A stretch of 26,135 bases of DNA from H111-94 sp034436045 (lineage in GTDB: Bacteria > Chloroflexota > Ktedonobacteria > Ktedonobacterales > Ktedonobacteraceae), in assembly GCA_034436045.1 (NCBI GenBank), contig DAOTVZ010000060.1, forward strand, positions 1 to 26,135, read 5' to 3'. Of this stretch, positions 15,815 to 22,788 are shown piece after piece; position 1 is the stretch's first letter; each line of letters starts with the position of its first letter. The position numbers and the translations under genes are program-made. The notes under the pieces were generated by a model. It made no database searches. It was not told where the DNA came from and worked only from the letters and a program-made list of their open reading frames with translations.

Positions 15815-16975
15815 ATGACATTATGGCAAAGTGTTACGTGGGATATTGCGCGGGCAGGCGGTTTTCTGGCCTATATTCTGCTCACCCTCTCTGTCGCGCT
15901 CGGTCTGGCACTGACCATGCAATGGCAAACACCGCGCTGGCCCCGCCTTATTAATAACGAACTACATAACTTTGTTACCTTACTGGCCACCGTTTTCGTC
16001 GCGGTGCATATTCTGGCCGTCTGGATTGACCCGTTCACCAGCTTTGGTCTGAACGAGGTACTTATTCCGTTTGTTAGCCACTATCGCCCAATCTGGATGG
16101 CGCTCGGCATTATCGCGCTCTACCTGGGCATTGCCATTGGCATCAGCACGCTGCTACGCCCATACATTGGCTATAAAGTCTGGCGCGGTCTGCACGTGCT
16201 AACCATCGTCATCTTCGCGCTGGTGCTGGTTCATGGCATTGCTACCGGCAGTGACACACGTACCTGGTGGGGCATTACTATCTACGGCGGCAGCATTCTG
16301 CTGATCGGCAGCCTGCTCTGGCAGCGCCTTTACTATCCGGCAAACAAGCAGAGCCGTGCGCATCCAGTGCTGGCCGTTGGCGTGGTCATCGCGGGTATCG
16401 CATGCGTCTTCTGGATGCTGCTCGGCCCTTTGCAGCCAGGTTGGAACACCATCGCTAACAACGGCAAGGGCAACGGCTCTGTCCAGGCCGCGACTGCGAA
16501 GACATCATCCTCTCTTACTGGCAATGCCTTTACGCCATCTTTTAATGGCGATTTGCAAGGACAAATGATGCAACAGGGACCGGACGCGAACGGCAATATC
16601 ACACTGCAACTGAACATGACCATTAGCAACGGGCCACAAGGCATTGTACAGGTCACGCTACAAGGGCAAAACAATGGCTTCGACAACGATTTACAGATCA
16701 CTCACTCACAGGTCACACTGAGCCAGAGCAACAACACACCGCTCTACGTTGGCCCGTTGACGCGCATCTCCGGCGAGCGTTCCTGGAATATGCAAGCCGT
16801 CCTCAGCCCAACTTCCAATACGGGCAAACCGCTACAGGTCACAATGCGTCTGTTCATCCAAAATAATGGGCAGGTGACCGGCACTATCACCGGTAGTACC
16901 ACTACCACACCCAACAGCCCAACAGGAGGTGAAATAAACACATCCATCGATAATGTAAAGCTGCAAACAGCCTGA
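15815..16975 (+). CDS. Ferric-reductase-like haem membrane protein with extracytoplasmic C-terminal domain
   Basis: 386 residues. The N-terminal part (about 10-175) has five or six helices of the ferric reductase-like transmembrane fold with paired haem-ligand candidates His51/His65 and His127/His140 (spacings 13 and 12). A further helix lies at about 184-204. Residues 205-386 are polar, beta-rich and rich in Asn, Gln, Thr and Gly, with repeats such as NITLQLNMTISN and VTMRLFIQNNGQ; I do not recognise that domain. No FAD/NAD-binding reductase domain is attached, so electrons must come from a partner. AAAGGAAG (15798-15805) precedes the ATG by 9 bases. Being coupled with ApbE, it probably forms a flavin-haem electron pathway across the membrane; this is inference from family knowledge. 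Confidence 0.8.
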   Translation: MTLWQSVTWDIARAGGFLAYILLTLSVALGLALTMQWQTPRWPRLINNELHNFVTLLATVFVAVHILAVWIDPFTSFGLNEVLIPFVSHYRPIWMALGIIALYLGIAIGISTLLRPYIGYKVWRGLHVLTIVIFALVLVHGIATGSDTRTWWGITIYGGSILLIGSLLWQRLYYPANKQSRAHPVLAVGVVIAGIACVFWMLLGPLQPGWNTIANNGKGNGSVQAATAKTSSSLTGNAFTPSFNGDLQGQMMQQGPDANGNITLQLNMTISNGPQGIVQVTLQGQNNGFDNDLQITHSQVTLSQSNNTPLYVGPLTRISGERSWNMQAVLSPTSNTGKPLQVTMRLFIQNNGQVTGTITGSTTTTPNSPTGGEINTSIDNVKLQTA

Positions 16976-16994
16976 TCTTGAGCAGGAACCGGCA

Positions 16995-17093
16995 GAGCGC
17001 GTTCACCGCTTCACCCTGTCCGTGTGGAGATGGACTTGCCTGGTGGGGGGCGGCTCATTCCCATACGGACAGGGCGAGGCGGTGGGCGCGCTC
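16995..17093. terminator. Long hairpin between convergent genes, possible bidirectional terminator
   Basis: Arms at 16995-17027 and 17061-17093 (33 bases each) pair with 28 Watson-Crick pairs, four G-U wobbles on the plus-strand RNA and a single mismatch; the loop is 33 bases. A short T-rich run (ATATTTATT) follows on the plus strand. It fills most of the spacer between the haem protein and glucokinase. Confidence 0.55.
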
Positions 17094-17097
17094 ATAT

Positions 17098-18090
17098 TTA
17101 TTCCATCTCATCGAAGCCGTGCAAGGCGGCACCAAGCAACGCCATTCTCGTATTCAAGACAATATGCACAGGCATAGGCTCTAGCACAGTCGAGAGACGC
17201 CCCTTGCGTCTAAAAGCTTGCATGAATGTACCATCCTGAAAGAACGGCAAAATACGCGGAGGAATGCCACCGCCAACGTAGACCCCCCCCGTCGCCAGCA
17301 ACTTGAGGGCCATATTGCCGCATTCAGCGCCCAGAATCGTCACAAATAAAGAGATGGTTGTCCTGCACAGCATACATGGCTGCGCATCGTTCATCGCCGC
17401 CGCGATAATCACCGGATTACTATCATGTACCGAGGCCAACTGCGCGCTTAGCCACGCCGGTTCCACCAGCTCAGGGGTGCGATTGCGTAAGAAGGCATAA
17501 ATATTGGGTAAGCCCACACCGGAGCAGACGTGCTCATAGCTCACATGTTCATAACGCTGCATCAGGTAGCGCAACAGGTCAATCTCCAGTTCATTGGTCG
17601 GGGCAAAATCGGTATGGCCTCCCTCCGAGGGATGGGCCTGATAGCGGGTACCGTTCCAGGTCAGAAACGCCTCACCCAGACCGGTGCCAGGAGCAATCAG
17701 GGCAATCGAGCCATGTGACGTCGGCTGGCCCTCATTGAGCGTGAGCAGGTCGTCAGTGCCCAGCGCCGGAATGGCATGCGCCATCGCATCAAGGTCATTG
17801 AGCAGATGCACTGATGGAATGTTCAACTCTTGCTGCAAATGTTCCTCACTCATTTGCCAGGGCAGGTTCGTGATGGTCGCCTGACCGGCAATCACCGGTC
17901 CGGCCACACCAAAACACGCACGCTCAACCGGCACTGCTACCTTCATCAAGAAGCTTCGTACCAGCGCCTCCAGATTCGGAAAAGCTGCACTGGGCAGGCG
18001 CTCCTCTATCACTGGTTTTCTGAGATCGTCACGCGAAGAAAATAAGGCGAGATGGGTCTTGGTCCCTCCCACATCGCCGGCAAGTAGCAT
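17098..18090 (-). CDS. glk: Glucokinase (ATP-dependent, E. coli Glk type)
   Basis: 330 residues. Phosphorylates glucose to glucose 6-phosphate, using ATP. The protein follows the Glk pattern closely: GDVGGTKT (5-12) for phosphate binding, LLNDLDA with Asn98 and catalytic Asp99, APGTGLGEA (133-141), SEGGHTDFAP with Glu156 and His159, and a late TGGVYVGGGI. Residue numbers match E. coli Glk within one. A longer reading starts at ATG 18114, but a TATAAT lies only 11 bases upstream of it, while ATG 18090 has AAGGAG 6 bases before; 18090 is chosen. A tract of eight C (17283-17290) lies in the coding region. It stands alone after the acyl-CoA synthetase, with its own promoter. Confidence 0.93.
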   Translation of the reverse strand: MLLAGDVGGTKTHLALFSSRDDLRKPVIEERLPSAAFPNLEALVRSFLMKVAVPVERACFGVAGPVIAGQATITNLPWQMSEEHLQQELNIPSVHLLNDLDAMAHAIPALGTDDLLTLNEGQPTSHGSIALIAPGTGLGEAFLTWNGTRYQAHPSEGGHTDFAPTNELEIDLLRYLMQRYEHVSYEHVCSGVGLPNIYAFLRNRTPELVEPAWLSAQLASVHDSNPVIIAAAMNDAQPCMLCRTTISLFVTILGAECGNMALKLLATGGVYVGGGIPPRILPFFQDGTFMQAFRRKGRLSTVLEPMPVHIVLNTRMALLGAALHGFDEME

Positions 18091-18125
18091 GGGTATCTCC
18101 TTCTCTGGTTTCATCTTTCATTGCT

Positions 18126-18154
18126 ATTATATAAAGGCCACAGCTTTTCAGCAA
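18126..18154 (-). promoter_or_regulatory. Promoter of glucokinase
   Basis: On the minus strand TTGCTG (18149-18154), a 17-base spacer and a perfect TATAAT (18126-18131). Transcription would begin about 7 bases further on, just before ATG 18114, so that codon would have almost no leader; this favours the ATG at 18090. Confidence 0.65.
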
Positions 18155-18193
18155 TGGAGACTCCAAGGCCCCATTTCAGCGAAGGCAGAAACA

Positions 18194-18228
18194 ACGGGCC
18201 TGGCATCGGAAAGGGATGCCAGGCCCGT
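18194..18228 (-). terminator. Intrinsic terminator of the acyl-CoA synthetase
   Basis: A perfect 14-base stem, ACGGGCCTGGCATC (18194-18207) with its complement at 18215-18228 and a 7-base loop. On the minus strand it is followed by TTGTTTCT. It lies 27 bases after the acyl-CoA synthetase stop and ahead of the glucokinase promoter. Confidence 0.7.
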
Positions 18229-18255
18229 GATCCACCTGTACGTTCCCGTCCCGTT

Positions 18256-20004
18256 CTATGCTGTCTTCACAGAGGCGGCCTGTTGCAGGCCAAGCTCCTC
18301 AATCGATTGCTGGCGCATGAGGAACTTCTGAATCTTACCGGTGACAGTCATGGGGAAGGCATCCACAAACTTGATGTAACGCGGAATCTTGTAGTGCGCG
18401 ATCTGACCCTGGCAATAGGCACGAATCTCCTCGACGGTGGCCTGCTCGCCGGGCTTGAGCTTGATCCAGGCCATGATCTCCTCACCATACTTCATATCGG
18501 GCACACCGATCACCTGTACGTCGCTCACTTTGGGATGCGTGTAGAGAAACTCCTCGATTTCGCGCGGATAGACATTTTCGCCACCACGAATAATCATATC
18601 CTTGATACGCCCCACGATATTGATATAACCCTCAGCATCCATCGTCGCCAGGTCGCCTGTATGCATCCAGCGCGCTTTGTCGATGGCATTCGCCGTCGCC
18701 TCCGCGTTATTCCAGTAGCCTAACATGACGCTGTAGCCGCGTGTACACAATTCACCCGGCTCACCAATCGGCACCACCTTACCTGTTGCCGGATTGACGA
18801 TCTTGATCTCCAGATGTGGGTGAATGACGCCCACTGTGCCCACGCGCTTATCAAATGGAGAGTCGATGCGCGTCTGCGTCGAGACAGGACTGGTCTCGGT
18901 CATGCCATAGCAAATCTCGACCTCGCGCATGTTCATCAGCGAGATGACCTTTTTCATCACCTCGGTAGGGCAAGGCGAACCGGCCATGACACCTGTGCGC
19001 AGGCTGCTCAGGTCAAATTTAGCGAAGTCAGGATGGTCAAGCTCAGCGATAAACATTGTTGGCACACCATACAGCGAGGTGCATTTTTCCTCCTGCACCG
19101 CTTGCAGGACTGCCAATGGATCAAAACCATCAGAGGGATAGACCATTGTCGCACCATGCGTGATGCAGCCCAGATTGCCCATCACCATGCCGAAACAATG
19201 ATACAAGGGAACAGGAATACACATCCTGTCGTCTGCCGTGAGATTTTGCAGGTGAGCGACAAAATAGCCGTTATTGAGAATGTTGTGATGACTCAGCGTC
19301 GCACCTTTGGGAAAGCCGGTGGTGCCACTGGTGTACTGAATATTGATCGGGTCATCAAACTCCTGCTCGCGCTGACACTGGCTGAGTGCCTCGTCGCTCA
19401 CACTTTCCCCCATCGTCATCAGTTCCTGCCAGTTGTACATGCCAGGAATCGAGTCAGACCCAAGCCGCACCACTATTCTCAACTCAGGCAGTTTGGCGGC
19501 GGCAAGCTGACCTGGCTGGCTGGTAGCAAGTTCGGGAGCCAGGGATTGCACCATCGCCGTGTAGTTAGAGCTTTTGAACTCTGGCGCAATCACTAGAGCA
19601 GTGCAGCCGGACTGATTCAAAACATACTCCAGCTCATGCACACGATAGGCCGGGTTGATATTGACCAGGATCGCGCCGATCTTACTGGTGGCGAACTGGA
19701 CAATACACCATTCCGCGCAGTTAGGTGCCCAGATGCCTACACGCTGACCCTTCTTGATGCCAAGCTGCATCAGTCCCTTCGCACACTGGTTCACCTGCGC
19801 CTGCAACTCACGATACGTCAGGCGAATATGTTGGTGGCGTGAGATAAGGGCAGGGTGATCGGGATACTTCTCCGTTGTTTGATCGAACATGTCGCCAATG
19901 GTCAATCCCAGCAGTGGCGTATCACTGGTGCCACTGGTATAGCTCCATCGACGCTCGTCTTGAGTAATAGACGCAGCCGTGGCAGTCTCTTCCATTGCCT
20001 TCAT
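18256..20004 (-). CDS. Acyl-CoA synthetase (fatty-acid--CoA ligase, AMP-forming)
   Basis: 582 residues of the ANL superfamily, close in layout to FadD-type and medium-chain acyl-CoA synthetases. It activates a fatty acid with ATP to acyl-AMP, then forms acyl-CoA and PPi. Motifs: YTSGTTGFPKG (224-234), YGMTETSP (366-373), TGDL (449-452, ribose-binding Asp), GRIKDMIIRGGENVYP (465-480) and the C-terminal catalytic Lys557 in TVTGKIQK. The open frame begins at a TTG (20028), but GAGGAG followed by 8-9 bases and ATG 20004 is a much better start. It is divergent from the sedolisin and followed by a strong terminator. Chain-length preference cannot be read. Confidence 0.9.
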   Translation of the reverse strand: MKAMEETATAASITQDERRWSYTSGTSDTPLLGLTIGDMFDQTTEKYPDHPALISRHQHIRLTYRELQAQVNQCAKGLMQLGIKKGQRVGIWAPNCAEWCIVQFATSKIGAILVNINPAYRVHELEYVLNQSGCTALVIAPEFKSSNYTAMVQSLAPELATSQPGQLAAAKLPELRIVVRLGSDSIPGMYNWQELMTMGESVSDEALSQCQREQEFDDPINIQYTSGTTGFPKGATLSHHNILNNGYFVAHLQNLTADDRMCIPVPLYHCFGMVMGNLGCITHGATMVYPSDGFDPLAVLQAVQEEKCTSLYGVPTMFIAELDHPDFAKFDLSSLRTGVMAGSPCPTEVMKKVISLMNMREVEICYGMTETSPVSTQTRIDSPFDKRVGTVGVIHPHLEIKIVNPATGKVVPIGEPGELCTRGYSVMLGYWNNAEATANAIDKARWMHTGDLATMDAEGYINIVGRIKDMIIRGGENVYPREIEEFLYTHPKVSDVQVIGVPDMKYGEEIMAWIKLKPGEQATVEEIRAYCQGQIAHYKIPRYIKFVDAFPMTVTGKIQKFLMRQQSIEELGLQQAASVKTA

Positions 20005-20078
20005 AATGCTGTCTCCTCTGACTAGCAAGACTTATGCCGCGCTCAGCAGTACGGCACTTTTAGCAGGCCCATTGCTTT

Positions 20079-20084
20079 ATTGTA
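20079..20084 (-). promoter_or_regulatory. Possible -10 element of the acyl-CoA synthetase
   Basis: TACAAT on the minus strand (5 of 6 consensus positions), about 75 bases before the start codon. No good -35 is seen, so this is only a weak candidate. Confidence 0.25.
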
Positions 20085-20158
20085 CATAACATATCCAATG
20101 CAGCGCTAAAAATCAAGCATACGTGAGAAACAGCGTTGAGCAATGCGCGAAACCCAAT

Positions 20159-20175
20159 CAATGAGTCGTTCATTG
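20159..20175 (+). promoter_or_regulatory. Inverted repeat just before the sedolisin ribosome-binding site
   Basis: CAATGA (20159-20164) and TCATTG (20170-20175) form a perfect 6-base palindrome with a 5-base centre, five bases ahead of the GGGGG(T) ribosome-binding site (20181-20186). It could be an operator or an mRNA hairpin limiting translation. Confidence 0.3.
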
Positions 20176-20194
20176 CTGTAGGGGGTAAAGCACT

Positions 20195-22561
20195 ATGAAA
20201 AATATCTCTCTATCACGACTGCTGTATGGAGTCGGGATTTTAGTCATCGTCGGCGCAGGGGTAATGGCGCTCATCACAACGAGAATACTGGCCCATGCTG
20301 CTAATGTCCGTGTCAGTCTCAGCGGGCAGGTGGTGCCACTCGTTGCGCATTCGACCCTCACAGGCCCGGCTTCTCCGCAGCAACAACTCACTCTCTCCAT
20401 CGGCCTGACGCCACGTAACCAGGCACAACTCGACACTCTACTATCTAACCTGTATGATCCGGCCTCGCCACAGTATCACCAGTTCCTTTCACCCGCTCAG
20501 TTCCGCGCGTCCTTCGCGCCAACTGATGGACAGGTACAGCAGGTAATCGCTTTCTTGCAGCGTCAGGGCCTGCACGTCCAGAACGTTGCTGCCAACAACC
20601 TCTTACTGGACGCCACCGGCTCCGTCGCCCAGGTACAACAGGCTTTTCACACGCAGATCAATACCTACCGGAATGGTAGCCTCTCCTTCTATGCCAATGC
20701 CAGCGCACCAATCATTCCACAAGCGTTGGCAGGACTGGTCTCCTCTATCAATGGCCTGAATGATATTGCCTATCAGCCGCTCTACAGCAGGGCCGATGGT
20801 GAACATACAACCGGTAAGGCAATGCCCACAGGCTATGGGCCATCTGATATTTTGAACGCCTATGATATCGCCCGTCTGCAGCAGGCCGGAATGGTGGGCG
20901 ATAATCAGAGCATCGCCCTCTTTGAGTTGGACGGCTATCAGATGAGCGATGTTAGCCAGTATCTTCAGTACTACAATATCAGCCCGCCCACCATCACCAC
21001 TATTACCATCGATGGCTTTAATGGGGCAGCAGGCATGGGCGCTGTCGAGGACGAACTGGATATCGAACTGACCGCCGCGCTAGCCCCACACGCCCATATC
21101 CTGGTCTACGAGGGGCCAAATACAACACAGGGCATCAACGATATCTATAGCAGAATTATCAATGACAATAAGGCAAAAATTGTTTCGGTAAGCTGGGGAC
21201 AATGCGAGGCCGCCAGTGGTAATGCGGAAATGCAAACCCTCGACACACTTTTCAAACAGGCAGCAGCACAAGGCATAAGCATCTTTGCCGCTGCCGGAGA
21301 CTCCGGTGCCTATGACTGCCGCGATACTAATCTGTGGGTTGATTCGCCAGCCAGCGACCCCTATGTCACAGCAGTAGGCGGTACCGCGTTGCAGATGAAT
21401 GGCTCGAACTATGGCAGTGAAACGGCCTGGTCGAATCCCTCAGCATTCACCTATGGCCCGAAAGGCGCGGGCGGCGGTGGGGGGCTGAGCCAGACCTTCC
21501 GGCAACCTTCCTGGCAGAATGGCCCCGGCGTGCAGAATCAGTACACCGATGGCTATCGCCAGGTGCCCGATGTATCGGCTAATGCCGCTTTCACTCCAGG
21601 TTACGCGGTGTATTGCACCGTCACCAATGCCGGTTGCCCACCGACAGGATGGGTCAATATCGGGGGAACGAGTGGGGCCGCGCCGGTCTGGGCCGCCAGC
21701 ATGGCGCTGGTCAACCAGTATCTACAAGCCAGTGGCAAAACGGCTATCGGCGCAGCCAACCAGACGCTCTATGCGCTGGCAAGCAACCAGCAGTTATATC
21801 CGCCCCTCCACGATATCACGTCCGGCAATAACCTCTACTACCCTGCGACCAGCGGCTATGATATGGCAACCGGCCTGGGTTCGCCCGATGTCTATAACAT
21901 AGCGCAGGACCTCGCGCAGGTCTCCAGCCCCGGTGTTCCGCCGCCGGTACCTTCGCCTTCACCCACACCGGGCAATGGTACCATTATCGCGCAGGATACC
22001 TTTCAACGCGCAAACCAGCAGCTCTGGGGCACCGCCTCGGATGGTCAGCAATGGGGCGGCGACGCCAATGCGCTCAATGCCTTCTCTATCATCAATGGAC
22101 AAGGGCAGGTCGCAAACGGGAACACAACCTACAGTGCCGTGCTTGGCCCCAGCATCACCGATGCCCAGGTGCTGTTCACTGGTATGCTTAGCAGTTTCAC
22201 ACCTGCCACAGCAAATAATATAGGAGCGGTGCTGCGCTGGAGTGATCCGAATGACTGGTACAAAGCCTATATCGACGGAGCCAATCTGGTCATCCAGAAG
22301 CGCGTGAACGGTGTCTTCACTACCTTGAGGGCCATGCCGTTTATCCCCAGTGCCAATACCATGTACAGTATCCGCTTCCAGGTTGTTGGCAGCACACTCT
22401 CCGCCAAAGTCTGGCCCGCCAATAGTGCGGAACCGGGAAACTGGATGCTCACCGTCACTGACAATTCTCTTCAGTCTGGCTCCTGTGGCCTGCGTATACT
22501 CGTACAAAATGGCGCTATAGCAACCTTCACCTCGTTTCAGGCTACCACCGCAGGGGCGTGA
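20195..22561 (+). CDS. Secreted S53-family serine-carboxyl peptidase (sedolisin) with a C-terminal lectin-like domain
   Basis: 788 residues. An N-terminal signal/anchor helix (about 8-30) is followed by a pro-kumamolisin activation domain (about 40-205) and the S53 catalytic domain (about 213-572). The catalytic tetrad is visible: Glu285 and Asp289 (VEDELDIEL), oxyanion Asp369 (AAAGDSGAYD) and nucleophile Ser493 (IGGTSGAAPVWA); the calcium-site block DITSGNNLYYP and GLGSPDV closes the domain. A Pro/Ser linker (about 575-594) leads to a 190-residue beta-rich domain like the concanavalin-type LamG/DUF1080 folds (DTFQRANQ, VLRWSDPNDWYKAYID). Sedolisins work at acidic pH after self-cleavage of the pro-domain. 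The last codons GGG GCG TGA lie inside an intergenic palindrome. GGGGGT precedes the ATG by 8-9 bases. Confidence 0.93.
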   Translation: MKNISLSRLLYGVGILVIVGAGVMALITTRILAHAANVRVSLSGQVVPLVAHSTLTGPASPQQQLTLSIGLTPRNQAQLDTLLSNLYDPASPQYHQFLSPAQFRASFAPTDGQVQQVIAFLQRQGLHVQNVAANNLLLDATGSVAQVQQAFHTQINTYRNGSLSFYANASAPIIPQALAGLVSSINGLNDIAYQPLYSRADGEHTTGKAMPTGYGPSDILNAYDIARLQQAGMVGDNQSIALFELDGYQMSDVSQYLQYYNISPPTITTITIDGFNGAAGMGAVEDELDIELTAALAPHAHILVYEGPNTTQGINDIYSRIINDNKAKIVSVSWGQCEAASGNAEMQTLDTLFKQAAAQGISIFAAAGDSGAYDCRDTNLWVDSPASDPYVTAVGGTALQMNGSNYGSETAWSNPSAFTYGPKGAGGGGGLSQTFRQPSWQNGPGVQNQYTDGYRQVPDVSANAAFTPGYAVYCTVTNAGCPPTGWVNIGGTSGAAPVWAASMALVNQYLQASGKTAIGAANQTLYALASNQQLYPPLHDITSGNNLYYPATSGYDMATGLGSPDVYNIAQDLAQVSSPGVPPPVPSPSPTPGNGTIIAQDTFQRANQQLWGTASDGQQWGGDANALNAFSIINGQGQVANGNTTYSAVLGPSITDAQVLFTGMLSSFTPATANNIGAVLRWSDPNDWYKAYIDGANLVIQKRVNGVFTTLRAMPFIPSANTMYSIRFQVVGSTLSAKVWPANSAEPGNWMLTVTDNSLQSGSCGLRILVQNGAIATFTSFQATTAGA

Positions 22562-22574
22562 TTGATCACGCCCT
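22553..22574. terminator. Near-palindrome covering the sedolisin stop codon
   Basis: GGGGCGTGAT (22553-22562), a TG centre and ATCACGCCC form a strong stem that contains the stop codon TGA 22559-22561. It is the first, degenerate copy of the repeat family that fills the next 200 bases, and may terminate transcription. Confidence 0.5.
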
Positions 22575-22610
22575 GCCAGCGGCTCCACGCTCTCGTCCAC
22601 GCCTCATTGC

Positions 22611-22759
22611 TCACGCCCCGCCAGCGGCCTGGCCGATCAGCGGGGCGTGATCAATCACGCCCCTACGAGACTGCCGATCTCGCTGGTGAATTTTGATGAT
22701 CACGCCCCGCCAGCAACCTGGCCGATCAGCGGGGCGTGATCAATCACGCCCCTACGGGA
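22611..22759. repeat. Two 60-base direct repeats, each carrying nested palindromes
   Basis: Copies at 22611-22670 and 22700-22759 agree at 57 of 60 positions, 89 bases apart. In each, TCACGCCCCGC pairs with GCGGGGCGTGA across an 18-base loop (stem 14 bases in the second copy, 22697-22710 with 22729-22742). The right arm can instead pair with the next ATCACGCCCC (22642-22663 and 22731-22752), so two alternative hairpins are possible. The block lies between the convergent sedolisin and phosphofructokinase genes and would suit bidirectional termination. Confidence 0.75.
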
Positions 22760-22788
22760 TTCGATAGGAAAAGTTCATTACCATGTCC

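Noticed and set aside
16976..17097. tRNA-like fold between the haem protein and glucokinase
   Set aside because: The stems are one long hairpin, with no acceptor, anticodon or T-loop pattern.
18814..19596. 260-codon open frame on the plus strand
   Set aside because: It is antisense to the acyl-CoA synthetase, whose motifs are continuous through this stretch; the His/Arg-rich translation has no domain.
21959..22600. 213-codon minus-strand frame
   Set aside because: Antisense to the C-terminal domain of the sedolisin, with no start signal or domain.
22611..22759. CRISPR-like repeat pattern
   Set aside because: Only two full copies, each with internal palindromes, a 29-base gap and no cas genes.
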